Positions 48,401-56,478 of a DNA stretch of 56,639 nucleotides are shown piece by piece (position 1 is the stretch's first letter; each line of letters opens with the position of its first letter). A program made the translations under genes and the position numbers. The notes below the pieces were generated by a model that had not been told where the DNA came from, did no database searches, and saw only the letters and a program-made list of their open reading frames with translations. Origin of the DNA: an uncultured Bacteroidales bacterium. GTDB taxonomy: Bacteria > Bacteroidota > Bacteroidia > Bacteroidales > P3. The stretch spans positions 1-56,639 of the forward strand of contig CALUNB010000011.1 of NCBI GenBank assembly GCA_944321885.1, read 5' to 3'.

Positions 48401-49853
48401 GGAGGAAGAGCAGAAAGAGGACAAGAACACTTTCGAGACGATTTACAAGGGCTTCATCCGTTTCTTGATGATGGTGCGCGATGCCAATATCAGTTGGAGC
48501 CGCAACGCGGGTACGACTTTGCCTGGTTTCATGCCCCAGCCGGACCTGTTCGGGGTCAATTTCAGCCATAATGCTCCAGGGGCAGGCTTCGCTTTGTTCG
48601 GGTCGCAGGCCGACATTCGTGAGAAAGCGGCCTTGAACGGATGGTTGTCTACCGACAGCTTGTTGACCCAGCCCTATTACAACCAGTTCACCGAAAGCGT
48701 GGAAGCCCAGATTTCATTGGAACCCTTCCGGGATTTCCGGGTCACGGTGAATTTCGGCTACAACAAGACGGAAAACAATTCGTCCTACTATACTTACAAC
48801 AATGCCTTGGGCGAGTTCACCGAGACCAATCCCAGTTTGACGGGGAGTTACAATGTGACCAATATCATGATCGGGACGGCTTTCCGGAAAATGGACGATG
48901 ATTATTGGGATGAAACCTTCCAGGAATTCCTCGACAACCGCCTTATCATTGCCGAGCGTTTGGCCGAACAATACCAGCAGGGAAATCCCAATTCGGGCTA
49001 CGATGCGAGCGTGCGGGTCTGGGACACTTCGGCCAACGCCATGTATCCCCAAGGTTTCAAGTCGAACAACCAGGATGTGATGATTCCCGCCTTGATTGCC
49101 GCCTATACCGGGCGGGATCCCTCCAAGGTTTCCCTTTCTGCTTTGGACAAGTTCCCGATGCCCAACTGGTCGGTGACCTATTCGGGCTTGACCCGGATCA
49201 AGGGGATGCGCAAGGTATTCAAGAACTTCTCGATTTCGCATGCCTACAGTTCGACCTACACGGTGGGTTCCTATACCAACAACCTCCTGTATTCCGACAA
49301 TGCCATGGACTTCATGGAGAATTTGGACGAAAGCGAGAACTTCCGTTCCCGGTACGTGATGGAAGGCATCGTGCTCAGCGAGCAGTTCTCCCCTTTGATC
49401 AAGATCAGCATGACCTTTGTCAACGACCTTTCGTTCAATTTCGAGTACCGTCAGAGCCGCCAAATCGGTTTGAGCTTCGTCAATAACCAGCTCACGGAAT
49501 TGCGGACCAAGGAATGGGTCGTGGGGGCCGGTTACCGTATCAAGAATGTCGGTTTCCGGGTAAATTCAGGCGGGGCCAGCAAGCGCAGGGTCAGCAGCGA
49601 TATCGTGCTGAGGGCGGATCTGAGCATCCGCGACAACCTCCGTCTGATCCGGCGTATCGACCAAGGGGTCAACACGCCTTCCGAAGGTGCGGTGGTGACT
49701 TCCATCAACGTCTACGCCGAATATGAAATCACGCGCCAGCTTTCGGCCAGGGTTTTCTACGATATGACCTTGAACAGCCCCTATATCGCCAACCAGTTCT
49801 ACAACACCAATGGCAGGGGTGGAATCAGCCTGACGTACAAGTTTACCGAATAG
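42441..49853 (+). CDS. sprA: T9SS outer-membrane translocon protein SprA (Sov)
   Basis: SprA forms the very large outer-membrane beta-barrel through which T9SS substrates leave the cell. The 2470-residue product matches the family length. It has a signal peptide (about 8-30), and an early block has DGLIPGLDINTDFMRRLNEL and LIKIDLNGTLGLEFALAGTR. Repeated SprA_N-type segments follow, such as VDFPLNTTLINGVQELFGIK, EVWVTNVGSPVENNRNIVAF, RRLESSEYTLNPTLGFISL and YIDDFEGSKSTINL. The C-terminal half is dominated by alternating beta strands ending GRGGISLTYKFTE. Two adjacent ATG codons (42441 and 42453) could start it. It follows ruvA and precedes the BtuB-type receptor by under 90 bp. Confidence 0.95.
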   Translation: MRLKMLKYWFYSILMALGIFVLSSGLTESYARAWAYRPALPCLPGWEDMPGVAGMMHDAYYGAGSAVSSGLEVSASENVGTGTSSFSGAGALAAAPMTAIEASSASEGDSLRYSIPQAGPEEDLPEDKSLYLNDGIEETIEFDPATGEYVVVRKIGDLELSRRSMSLEEYMDYDMDRSVRDYWKSKAAYTPTTTSGIDGLIPGLDINTDFMRRLNELIKIDLNGTLGLEFALAGTRRDDPSLDIRHRKTFSFDFVSDINVNLNATIADKVKFNVSYNTEAMFQFDNKFKLEYEGDEDEILKSLSAGNVDFPLNTTLINGVQELFGIKAKLQFGKTFITGVFSEQRSESTSIQVQGGAQSTEFDLKADDYEENRHFFLAQYFRDHYHEALAQLPLVNSRITITKIEVWVTNVGSPVENNRNIVAFTDLGENDPMASNLTGYPNQQYPNDNSNNLFTVFNKSSMRNLNTVSQYLTGRGYTNGREFEKVESARRLESSEYTLNPTLGFISLNQSLNSDQVLAVAYQYQIVGDNTVYQVGELSDQGINDPDVLVVKLLKSSVLNTELPLWDLMMKNVYSLNTYQLSSEDFRFNIMYSGNDRGVPAGYFPTASGMPLIQLFGVDNLDTRQNTNPDGLFDYIDGAATGAGYVQSNQGLVFLPWPEPFGSDLPKMFALAGLDSTEARQYRFDELYRLTKTEAQQYTEKNKYSFVGSFKSSGGSEINLGVYNLPEGSVKVMAGNTPLVENEDYTVNYSAGIVQIINQGVLNSGVPINIQTENMSNSLLTKRMMGLRVEHFFDQDFYVGATLMNLHQSSLTQKVNYGEEPISNTIYGFDVSYDRESRWLTKAVDFILPFEDSKTPSRISLYGEFAHFLPGHSRAIGKEGITYIDDFEGSKSTINLKEPYSWYLASTPQKQSGLFPESADQYSSTTVSGMNRAKLAWYSVDPIFYSSARPSNISEEDMYYHYTRRVMVNEVFPTRQLSATESQALTVLNLAFYPSERGPYNYDARGVAGVTAGMNQDGSLARPETRWGGIMRKMSNTDFEAANVEYIEFWMLDPFIGMDGQNGNPRHSGGTLYFNLGDISEDVLRDGRKSYEHGMPTTAAATEAGEGVEETQWGRVPTIQAIVNSFDNDPAARRYQDIGLDGLSSEYEREFFADFLNEVATIAGTSSEAYRTLYSDPSSDDYVYFRRGIWDTVEHSDTKIADRYKYYNNMEGNSPSTEDNPESYPTQQTNYPNTEDIGEDNTLSEAENYYQYEIPLQPGQLEVGTHYITDRVEAPVRMPDGSTETVTWYQFKVPVKEPTTVVGEMQNLQSVRYVRAFLRGFSDPVILRFASLDLVRSDWRKYENSLLEDGSTIPGSSSTTFEVSTVSLEENSERQPVNYVLPPGIEQVMDPAQYGNVGLNEQALSLKVENLQDGDIKGIYKNTSYDMRQFKKVEMFVHMEKVNETDVVSDGDVHLVVRLGSDYNDNYYEYSIPLSYTEWGASTREAVWPDVNKVELDLAELVSVKEERNQLVREGTISYTDVYSKVIGKATYSIRGTPAISNVEGLLIGLRNPARSLQDPDASAKSVEVWVNEFSLNEFKKEGGVAATARVQASLGDLGSISVAGSYTQANFGQIEQKLTELPQTNTGSFDVAVDLELGKFVPEKVGMKIPVHYDVSATISNPKYNPLDPDVLTKDAMESYQTQEEKKEFKKSIQDYTLRQNVNLMNVRKERTNSEKTPQFWDIENFNVSYAYSSVEHRDEDMEYDNQVIHRGGFGYDYSTSAKYFEPLAQTKMAENPWAAILTDFNVNYIPNMFSFNMDIEREYSESKMRNKNPEWDIVMPETYYKRFDWSRNYAFRYDITKSLSIDYTANANSFLNEPVGRINTPSKRDSVWRSFWGGGEMNNYDQSLRATYTLPINKIPALDWVEGSASYEALYRWEGGAVATRDRLGNTISNSMNISANGSANFLNLYNKIPFLKKINDGNQRNRRSTRSNSVMVRSVRQQGAEEEQKEDKNTFETIYKGFIRFLMMVRDANISWSRNAGTTLPGFMPQPDLFGVNFSHNAPGAGFALFGSQADIREKAALNGWLSTDSLLTQPYYNQFTESVEAQISLEPFRDFRVTVNFGYNKTENNSSYYTYNNALGEFTETNPSLTGSYNVTNIMIGTAFRKMDDDYWDETFQEFLDNRLIIAERLAEQYQQGNPNSGYDASVRVWDTSANAMYPQGFKSNNQDVMIPALIAAYTGRDPSKVSLSALDKFPMPNWSVTYSGLTRIKGMRKVFKNFSISHAYSSTYTVGSYTNNLLYSDNAMDFMENLDESENFRSRYVMEGIVLSEQFSPLIKISMTFVNDLSFNFEYRQSRQIGLSFVNNQLTELRTKEWVVGAGYRIKNVGFRVNSGGASKRRVSSDIVLRADLSIRDNLRLIRRIDQGVNTPSEGAVVTSINVYAEYEITRQLSARVFYDMTLNSPYIANQFYNTNGRGGISLTYKFTE

Positions 49854-49938
49854 GTTGCGGCGGATCCGGGACTTTTCCAGTTTTCATTGGGGAAGTCCCG
49901 AGAGGAAGTTTCCGGCGGGAAGGCAAAACGCTTATGCG

Positions 49939-51981
49939 ATGAGATGTTTTTTGAAAGGACGGGAAAACGGGAAGAGAATGGGCCTTTTCCTGTTTTCCTG
50001 TCTTTTTCTTTTGTGTGGCAGGGCGCAAGCTCAAGGTACTTTGGACAGCGTGCAGGAACTCCGGCCCGTGGAGGTCCGGGGGCACCGGCCTGCGGCCCGT
50101 TCCGCCAACCTCTTGACTTCGGTCCAGGTCTTGCAGGCTTCCGAGCTGGCCCGTTTCCATCCCGCACAGTTGGGGGAGGCCGTCAAGCAGTTCGCCGGGG
50201 TCAACGTCAAGGATTATGGCGGGGTGGGTGGCATGAAGACCGTTTCGGTGCGTTCCTTGGGGGCGGCCCATACGGCGGTGGCCTACGACGGGGTCTTGCT
50301 TTCCGATGCCCAGAACGGGCAAATCGACTTGGGGAAGGTGTATCTGGACCAAGTGAAGTCCATGGCTTTGTACAACGGCCAGAACGTTTCCATTTTCCAA
50401 CCGGCCCGGAATTTCGCTTCGGCTTCCCTTTTGTCCTTGGAAACCTATTCCCTTCCTGATTTCGACAGCCTCCGTACCTGGCAGGCGGGGTTCTCCTTCG
50501 GTTCGTTCGGCATGTTGTCCCCTTCCTTGTCGTACCGGAGACGTTTAGGAAAGCGTTGGGGGATGAGTGCGGCCTTGCGTTACGATTATGTGTACGGAAA
50601 TTATCCTTTCGTCTTGGATTTGGGCGGGACGAGCCAAGAACTCGAACGCGAAAATTCCGATGTGCAGTCGGGCAATGCCGAGGTGGATTTCTATTTCCTA
50701 CCTGCCTCCAAGCACCGTTTGGATTTGAAGATGGTTTATTACGGAAGCGAACGCGGTCTGCCCGGGGCGGTCATTTATTATTACAGGCCTTCGGCCCAGC
50801 GTCTGGAAGACCAGAACGCCTTCGGGGTCTTGCGGCATACCTGGCAGGTTTCCCCTTCCGTGACCCAGCGGAATGTTCTCAAGTACAATTTCCTGTATAA
50901 CCGTTTCCAGGATCCGGAAAGCTTGGGTTCCCGGCCGGTCGATGATCGGTATTGGCAGCAGGAGGCATACCTGAGCTCGGTCACTTTGTACCAGACTCCG
51001 GTCAAAGGCTTGAGTTTCAGCGGGGCTTTGGATTTGGCTTTCAATTTCCTGCGTTCCAACGAACCGGATTTCGCTACTCCCGTGCGTTCCTCGCTTTGGT
51101 TCAATCTGGCCGGAAAATACACGCATCCTTATGTGGAGGTCATGCTCAATGGCTTGGTTTCGGCCTTTTTCGACCGGGTGCGGTCCGGCCCGCAACCTGG
51201 TGACAAGTTCCGGCTCAGCCCCTTCGCCTCGGTGGCCGTCTTCCCCTTGGGGAACCGCAGCCTTTCCGTCCGGGTGTTCTACAAGGATATTTTCCGGATG
51301 CCGACTTTCAACGATTTGTATTACAGCCGGGTGGGGAATACGTCCTTGCGTCCGGAGCAGGCCCGCCAGTTGGATGCCGGTTTCACCTACCTGTTGCCGG
51401 ACAAGGGCCGGATCTGGCATCTGGAGGTTTCGGCCGATTTTTACCGGAACTGGGTCAGGGACAAGATTGTGGCTTATCCCACGACCAATTTGTTCATTTG
51501 GAGCATGATGAATGTGGACCGCGTGGAAATCACGGGTTTGGACGCAGTCTTGAAGGCCGGGACGGCTTTTGGGCGGAGCGGCCTGGCTTCGCGTTTCGGC
51601 CTGGACATGCAGCTTTCCTATACCTTGCAATCCGCGCTCGACAAGACCGATCCCGACGGGCCCACCTACAACCACCAAATCGCCTATACGCCCCGGCATT
51701 CGGGTTCGGCCCGTTTGACGCTTTCCATGCCTTACGTTTCCCTTTCCTACCAGGCGGTTTTCAGCGGGATCCGTTATGCTTTGAACCAGAATATCCCGGA
51801 GAACCGTTTGGAGGCTTATGTGGAACACGGTCTGGGGCTGGATGTGCGCTTCGATTGGGAGAAGGCCGGGATTGAAATCGGGGCGGACTGGCTCAATTTC
51901 ACCCATGTGCAGTATGAGGTCGTGCGGGGCTACCCGATGCCCGGTTCCAATTATCGGGTGCATTTGCGGTGCCGTTTCTAA
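49939..51981 (+). CDS. TonB-dependent receptor, BtuB2-like (corrinoid uptake)
   Basis: An outer-membrane transporter of 680 residues, or 667 if it starts at the ATG at 49978. The signal peptide h-region MGLFLFSCLFLLC ends at AQAQ. The N-terminus has a TonB-box-like LRPVEVRG. A plug domain follows with LGEAVKQFAGVNVKDYGG, MKTVSVRSLGAAHTAVAYDG and DAQNGQIDLGKVYLDQVKSM, a pattern characteristic of Bacteroides BtuB receptors, and then a 22-strand barrel ending NYRVHLRCRF. It lacks the N-terminal carboxypeptidase-like domain of SusC proteins. The BtuG-type lipoprotein gene at 53.5 kb supports vitamin B12 or another corrinoid as ligand. No cobalamin riboswitch is seen upstream; it may be read from sprA. 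Confidence 0.8.
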   Translation: MRCFLKGRENGKRMGLFLFSCLFLLCGRAQAQGTLDSVQELRPVEVRGHRPAARSANLLTSVQVLQASELARFHPAQLGEAVKQFAGVNVKDYGGVGGMKTVSVRSLGAAHTAVAYDGVLLSDAQNGQIDLGKVYLDQVKSMALYNGQNVSIFQPARNFASASLLSLETYSLPDFDSLRTWQAGFSFGSFGMLSPSLSYRRRLGKRWGMSAALRYDYVYGNYPFVLDLGGTSQELERENSDVQSGNAEVDFYFLPASKHRLDLKMVYYGSERGLPGAVIYYYRPSAQRLEDQNAFGVLRHTWQVSPSVTQRNVLKYNFLYNRFQDPESLGSRPVDDRYWQQEAYLSSVTLYQTPVKGLSFSGALDLAFNFLRSNEPDFATPVRSSLWFNLAGKYTHPYVEVMLNGLVSAFFDRVRSGPQPGDKFRLSPFASVAVFPLGNRSLSVRVFYKDIFRMPTFNDLYYSRVGNTSLRPEQARQLDAGFTYLLPDKGRIWHLEVSADFYRNWVRDKIVAYPTTNLFIWSMMNVDRVEITGLDAVLKAGTAFGRSGLASRFGLDMQLSYTLQSALDKTDPDGPTYNHQIAYTPRHSGSARLTLSMPYVSLSYQAVFSGIRYALNQNIPENRLEAYVEHGLGLDVRFDWEKAGIEIGADWLNFTHVQYEVVRGYPMPGSNYRVHLRCRF

Positions 51982-52015
51982 GGATTTCCAAGGACCATGG
52001 ATAATCCTTCCGACT

Positions 52016-53416
52016 TTACGGCAGGATGATGATTTTCTTTTGATACCGTTGTGTTCCGGCCTGTACTTGCAAAATGTAGGTTCCGGCCTGGAGTCCTGAA
52101 ACGTCTATGCAGGACCGTTCGTTTTCCGGATACCAGCATCCCGCGAGGCTTCCTCCCAGGTTCCAAAGTTCCACTTTGTCCATCCTGCCGTCAGCAAGGG
52201 ATAGGTTCAGTTCTCCTTGCGCCGGGTTCGGCCATGCCTCCAGCTTGTTTTCCCGTTCCTCCTCGATGGAAGTTCCCGTGTTGAGTTCATCCAGGTCCAA
52301 GCGGCATAAACCCAAATCGGTCATCAGACACGCCGTGTCCGCTTCCGATGGGGAAAATGAGGCTTTCGGGCATCTTGCCCGCTTCTGTCCGCACCCTGTT
52401 TCTCGCTACGCCTCGACGTAGCCCGCTACGCCTTCGGCTAGGCGAGAAGCATGTTGCATGACACAAGCGGGCAATCTCCCCAAAGTCTAATGACCGATTT
52501 GGGATAAAGCGAAATCGTAATAGAATAGCAAATCGTGTCCGTATCGTATGATATCGAAAGGAAGGACCAGCGCATCCAAGAAAAAGAAACGTTCATAATA
52601 AAGCTCGTCCCAACTCGAACCGGCATCCATCGAGCGGCTCACGCGGACTTCGGAGCTGAGGGAACCCGATGCCGCGTATACCGTGTCCATGTTTCCCATG
52701 GCATGGAACAGCTTCATGTTCAGTTGGAGCGGTCCGTCCTGCTCTGCCCATATGATTTGCCAACTCGCCCCCTGGTCCTGCGATTTCCCGATTTTGGCAT
52801 CCCCGCTTCCCGCGAACCAGATTTCATCCGGGTTCCAAGGGTTGAAAAGCAAGTCCGAGATTGGATTTTCCTCATCCGGCAGGTGGTACACCGAAGAAAT
52901 CCCGCTTTCCAAGTCCATTGTTTCGATGATTCCTTTCCGGCTTTCAGCGGACAGGCCTGCCAGGAAAACCGTGTTCGTGTCAAGGGGATGGAATTCCACA
53001 ACCGGGTATATCACGTTCGAATCGGATATCCTCGTCCAGCTTTCCCCGAAATTCCGGGTCACGTACAGGCCCCGGTCCGTGGCAAGCAACACCGTTTCCG
53101 GATTCTGCGGGTTCTGGGCCATTCCCCGGGCCGTTTCCGGTTTGTCTTCCGTTGCCAGGTTGGAAGTGAGGTCGCGGAAGCTCTTCCCCCTGTCTTCCGA
53201 GAACAACAGCAGGCTGTCTGTTTTTCCGGATATTCTCGGGGAAATGACCAACATCCGCTGTCCGGTTTGCACGAAATCCAATACCGGAATCCCTTGGAAA
53301 GCGTAAGGGCTGAACGCTTTTTCTTGTTCCAGGTCTTTGAAATCTTGTAAGTGTATGGAAATAAATTGATTCCGTGGTTTTGTTTTTTGATGAAGTAATT
53401 TGAAGGGGAATTGCAT
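52016..53416 (-). pseudogene. Broken T9SS-secreted beta-propeller gene, split by a MITE
   Basis: The N-terminal part (52504-53416) encodes beta-propeller blades of the VPS10/sortilin type: SLLLFSEDRGKSFRDLTSNL, VLLATDRGLYVTRNFGESWT, WNPDEIWFAGSGD and VRVSRSMDAGSSWDELY. The C-terminal part (52016-52310) is a T9SS type A sorting domain with WPNPAQGELNLSLADGRMD and ISGLQAGTYILQVQ-like strands. A 193-bp MITE separates them and ends the first part at FALSQIGH plus a stop. Removing the element with one ATAAA copy joins YYDFAL to CRLDLDEL in frame. The first part has no signal peptide, and its 5' end abuts the BtuG-type gene's promoter, so it is probably truncated there too. The context between BtuB- and BtuG-type genes suggests the intact protein worked in corrinoid capture. 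Confidence 0.82.
52311..52503 (+). mobile_element. 193-bp MITE, copy B (inverted relative to copy A)
   Basis: Same element as at 35472-35664, in the opposite orientation and identical at every base. It is flanked by ATAAA at 52306-52310 and 52504-52508. The left terminal repeat, read outward on the minus strand, contributes ATGACCGATTTGGG, which is in frame with the separated T9SS sorting domain and would allow a start there. A lone sorting domain would not be exported without a signal peptide. Confidence 0.93.
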
Positions 53417-53448
53417 GATGGCTTGGAATGGAATGCCGGGAAAAATCC

Positions 53449-53456
53449 TAACTTTG
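53449..53456 (+). promoter_or_regulatory. -7 promoter element of the BtuG-type lipoprotein gene
   Basis: TAACTTTG matches TAnnTTTG, 24 bp upstream of the ATG at 53481. It occupies the sequence directly before the truncated propeller gene on the other strand. Confidence 0.5.
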
Positions 53457-53480
53457 CTTCCTTTTGCAAACGGAGCCTTT

Positions 53481-54683
53481 ATGAAAAATTTTTGGAAAAG
53501 TCTTTCGTGCCTTTTGCCTTTTTGTGTTTTGACAGCTTGCGAACCTCAAAGAACCCGGGAGGAAGGATCGGGACAGGAAGGGGATGTACACTCGGTGACG
53601 ACCCGCATGTACGTGCTTTGCGAAGGGCTTTACGGCATGAACAATTCGAGCCTGTATTGCCGCGACATGCGGACGGGGGAAACCTGCCAGGATATTTTCC
53701 GCCAGCAGAACGGGCGGGGATTGGGCGACACGGGCAATGACATGGGGATTTACGGGAGCAAGCTCTATATTGTCATGAACGGGTCCAACACGGTGGAAGT
53801 GCTGGACGCCCGGACTGCCGTTTCCCTCAAGCAAATCGGGATGCGGGACGGGAACGGGATAGGCCGCCAGCCCCGTTCCATCTGCTTCGAGGCCGGCAAA
53901 GCCTATGTTTGCAGCTTCGACAACACGGTCTGCCGTATCGACACGGCCAGCTTGGAGGTGGAAGCCGTGGTGGAAGTAGGGCGGGACCCGGACGGCATTT
54001 GCGTGAGCAACGGGAAGTTGTACGTGAGCAATTCCGGAGGATTGGATTATCCTCTTTACGATAGCACGGTTTCGGTCGTGGACTTGGCTTCTTTCCAGGA
54101 AATCAAAAAGATAAAAGTCGGAGGCAACCCTTATACGGTGGCCGCCGACTCCTTGGGCCACGTTTATGTCTGCACGAGGGGCAACTACGAAGGGTTCAAC
54201 CAGAAAGGACGGGGTCCCTTGGCCCGGGAACAGGCTTTTCCGGATGGCAAGGGGAATGCAGGGGCCAAGGCGGGGACGGAGGGTTACAATTTTTACCGGA
54301 TTGATACCCGGACGGACGAGGTGGACAAGGTTTTCGATATCCCGGTCCTGAATTTCAGGATACAGGGGCACTGTGCCTACCTCTACCACTACGATTACGG
54401 GAGCGGGGACTCTTGGATTTCATGCCTGGATTTGCGGAGCGGGAACCTGATGGAAGGGGATTTCGTGACCGATGGCACGGAAATCCAGACTCCTTACGCG
54501 ATTGGGTACGATACCTACATGGACCAGGTTTATGTGGGAGACGCTGGTAACTTCATGGTTTCCGGGAATGTGTTCGGTTTCCCTCCCGGAGGAGGCGGTT
54601 GCCTTCTGGCCTTGCGCGGGGTTGGTTTGAACCCTTCCTCCTTCGCCTTTTGGGCCGAACCGGATACCTCCTTGGCCCGGTAA
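53481..54683 (+). CDS. BtuG-like surface lipoprotein (corrinoid-binding beta-propeller)
   Basis: BtuG proteins are surface lipoproteins that bind cobalamin tightly and pass it to BtuB. The 400-residue product has a lipoprotein signal with an ideal lipobox LTAC (acylated C20). A YncE-like seven-bladed propeller follows. Family blocks are LCEGLYGMNNSSLYCRD, GLGDTGNDMGIYGSKLYIVM, RQPRSICFEAGKAYVCSFD, VGRDPDGICVSNGKLYVSNS and TVSVVDLASFQEIKKIKVGG. VYVCTRGNYEG and, near the end, DAGNFMVSGNVFGF with a final Ala-rich blade complete it. It also carries the DUF5074-type pattern of repeats. The ATG at 53481 was chosen for the signal; an open frame reaches back to 53400. It faces the BtuB-type receptor with the broken propeller gene between them. 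Confidence 0.82.
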   Translation: MKNFWKSLSCLLPFCVLTACEPQRTREEGSGQEGDVHSVTTRMYVLCEGLYGMNNSSLYCRDMRTGETCQDIFRQQNGRGLGDTGNDMGIYGSKLYIVMNGSNTVEVLDARTAVSLKQIGMRDGNGIGRQPRSICFEAGKAYVCSFDNTVCRIDTASLEVEAVVEVGRDPDGICVSNGKLYVSNSGGLDYPLYDSTVSVVDLASFQEIKKIKVGGNPYTVAADSLGHVYVCTRGNYEGFNQKGRGPLAREQAFPDGKGNAGAKAGTEGYNFYRIDTRTDEVDKVFDIPVLNFRIQGHCAYLYHYDYGSGDSWISCLDLRSGNLMEGDFVTDGTEIQTPYAIGYDTYMDQVYVGDAGNFMVSGNVFGFPPGGGGCLLALRGVGLNPSSFAFWAEPDTSLAR

Positions 54684-54810
54684 CCGCCTTTCATTCCTCT
54701 TTTTGTTCTCGTCCGTCCGTTCCTTTCCGACCAAGAAAGATTTTGCAGTACAGTCTCCAGGTATTTTGAGCGGCCCGCTTGGTTTCCGGATGTGGCGGGT
54801 CTTGGTCAAT

Positions 54811-55857
54811 TTAGCGTAAGGAATCGGACAAGGCTTGGCTTGCCGGGATTCCCGGAAGGGTTTCGATGCTTCCGGAAGGGAGGCCTTCCGTTGCCCCGGA
54901 CGGCAGGGATGCTTCGGGCGGCAAGGCGATGTAATACGTGCGGCGGGACTTGTCAGGTAGGGTTTTGCCCCGGATCCAAGGATTGTAGAGTTTTAACATC
55001 TGGTAGGTCACTCCTTGCTGCCGGGCGAAGGCGAAGAGGTCGTTGATGGTGGTGTCCACCTTGATTTTGCGTTCCTGCAAGGGGGGATAGAGGTCTTGGG
55101 GACGTATATGGAGCCCGTAATGCTCGGGATTCCCCACAATGAGCTTTTCGGCCAGGATACGGTAGACGTAGCGGGAAGTCTCTTCGGGCAAGTAGAGTTG
55201 GTAGTAGTCCGTCACGCTTTGCGTCCGGAGATGGTAGTCCATGTTGGATTGCCCGGTATTGTAGGCCGCTGCCGCCAAGGTCCAGCTTCCGAAGCGCTCA
55301 TGCAGGAGCAGGATATATTCGCAGGCCGCCCTCGTGGCCTTTTCGAGGTTGTAGCGTTCGTCGATATGGGCATTGACCTCCAAGCCGTGGTCGCGGGCTG
55401 TCCCGGGCATCAATTGCCAGAACCCGGCGGCCCCGGCCGGGGAAACCACGTTCATCATGCCGCTTTCGATAAGGCAGAGGTATTTGAAATCCTCCGGCAC
55501 CCCGTATTCTTTCAAGATACTTTCGATTTCCGGGAAATAGCGGTTGGCCCGTTTGAGCAGCAGCAATTGGTTGGACTGCCAGAAGATATTGACCATGACT
55601 TCCCGGTCCAGGCGTTCCCGGCAAAGGTAGAAATCCAAAGGGACGGCTTCCCCGGCAAAATCCAGTTTCCCGGGAAGGGCCGGGGGCATGATTTGGTAGC
55701 CTTCGAGGAATTTTTGATGGTAAGCGGAATCCTGGACGGGGACCGGGATGCTTCCTTGCGCCCTGGCCGAACCATGTTGGCGGTATAGGCCGTAGGTCAG
55801 CAAGATACAATTGAACGCGAAGAAACCGGCGTGGAAGAGCTTGGCGTTTTTTTTCAT
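54811..55857 (-). CDS. Lytic transglycosylase with SLT domain (MltD-like)
   Basis: Cleaves peptidoglycan between N-acetylmuramic acid and N-acetylglucosamine. The 348-residue product has an N-terminal signal or anchor (about 8-25) and a preceding helical region (VNIFWQSNQLLLLKRANRYF). The SLT domain follows with the catalytic glutamate E131 in YLCLIESGMMNVVSPAGA, then AGFWQLMPGTARDHGLEVNA, DERYNLEKATRAACEYIL and AAAAYNTGQSNMDYHL. The C-terminal TINDLFAFARQQGVTYQMLK is a LysM-like peptidoglycan-binding segment. It begins 41 bp after the rfbC stop on the same strand. Convergent with the BtuG-type gene. Confidence 0.92.
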   Translation of the reverse strand: MKKNAKLFHAGFFAFNCILLTYGLYRQHGSARAQGSIPVPVQDSAYHQKFLEGYQIMPPALPGKLDFAGEAVPLDFYLCRERLDREVMVNIFWQSNQLLLLKRANRYFPEIESILKEYGVPEDFKYLCLIESGMMNVVSPAGAAGFWQLMPGTARDHGLEVNAHIDERYNLEKATRAACEYILLLHERFGSWTLAAAAYNTGQSNMDYHLRTQSVTDYYQLYLPEETSRYVYRILAEKLIVGNPEHYGLHIRPQDLYPPLQERKIKVDTTINDLFAFARQQGVTYQMLKLYNPWIRGKTLPDKSRRTYYIALPPEASLPSGATEGLPSGSIETLPGIPASQALSDSLR

Positions 55858-55898
55858 CAGGTTTTCTTAGGGTTTTGTTTGGAAAACGTCAGGAAAAC

Positions 55899-56447
55899 TT
55901 ACAGGATGAAAGGACTGTCGAACGTCCGGAAATTTTCTCCTTTTTGGTCCTTTGCCGAAAGGATGGGCTTGTCGCATTTCCAGTCGATGCCCAAATCGGG
56001 GTCGTTCCAAAGGATGCAACCCTCGGTTTCGGGTGCGTAAGGGGCCGTTACCTTGTAGGCGAAAACGGTATTGTCTTGCCGGGTCACGAACCCGTGCGCC
56101 ATGCCGGCGGGTAGGAGGAATTGCCATTTGTTCTCTTCGCTTAGTTCCACGCAGACATGTTGCCCGTAAGTGGGGGAACCCTTGCGCAGGTCGACCGCCA
56201 CGTCCATGACCGCGCCCCGGATGACCCGGACAATCTTGTCCTGGGCAAAGGGCGGTTTCTGGAAGTGCAGGCCCCGCAGTACGTTCCGGGCCGACATGGA
56301 TTCGTTGTCTTGCACGAAAGTGTATTCCAATCCGGCTTCCTTCCATTTCCTTTGGGAATAGCTTTCCATGAAATAGCCTCTTTCGTCTTTGAAAACATCC
56401 GGTTTTATAATCAAAACCCCTTCAATCTTGGTTTTTTCGAAAATCAT
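55899..56447 (-). CDS. rfbC: dTDP-4-dehydrorhamnose 3,5-epimerase
   Basis: Third enzyme of dTDP-L-rhamnose synthesis, converting dTDP-4-keto-6-deoxyglucose to the 3,5-epimer. The 182-residue cupin opens MIFEKTKIEGVLIIKPDVFKDERGYF. R24 lies in DERG, the active base H61 is in LRGLHFQ, the GKxHGF-like region reads LLPAGMAHGF (112-121), and the catalytic tyrosine is likely Y131 in FAYKVTAPYAPE. The final IDWKC-PILSAKDQ motif is typical. rmlA, rmlB and rmlD are not in the window, so this is either the end of a surface-sugar gene set beyond the right edge or an isolated copy. Confidence 0.95.
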   Translation of the reverse strand: MIFEKTKIEGVLIIKPDVFKDERGYFMESYSQRKWKEAGLEYTFVQDNESMSARNVLRGLHFQKPPFAQDKIVRVIRGAVMDVAVDLRKGSPTYGQHVCVELSEENKWQFLLPAGMAHGFVTRQDNTVFAYKVTAPYAPETEGCILWNDPDLGIDWKCDKPILSAKDQKGENFRTFDSPFIL

Positions 56448-56478
56448 CGCTTGTTTCTCTTTTTATCGGGTGGGGACC

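Noticed and set aside
49854..49938. Cobalamin riboswitch before the BtuB-type receptor
   Set aside because: The spacer is under 90 bp and no B12-box-like sequence was seen.
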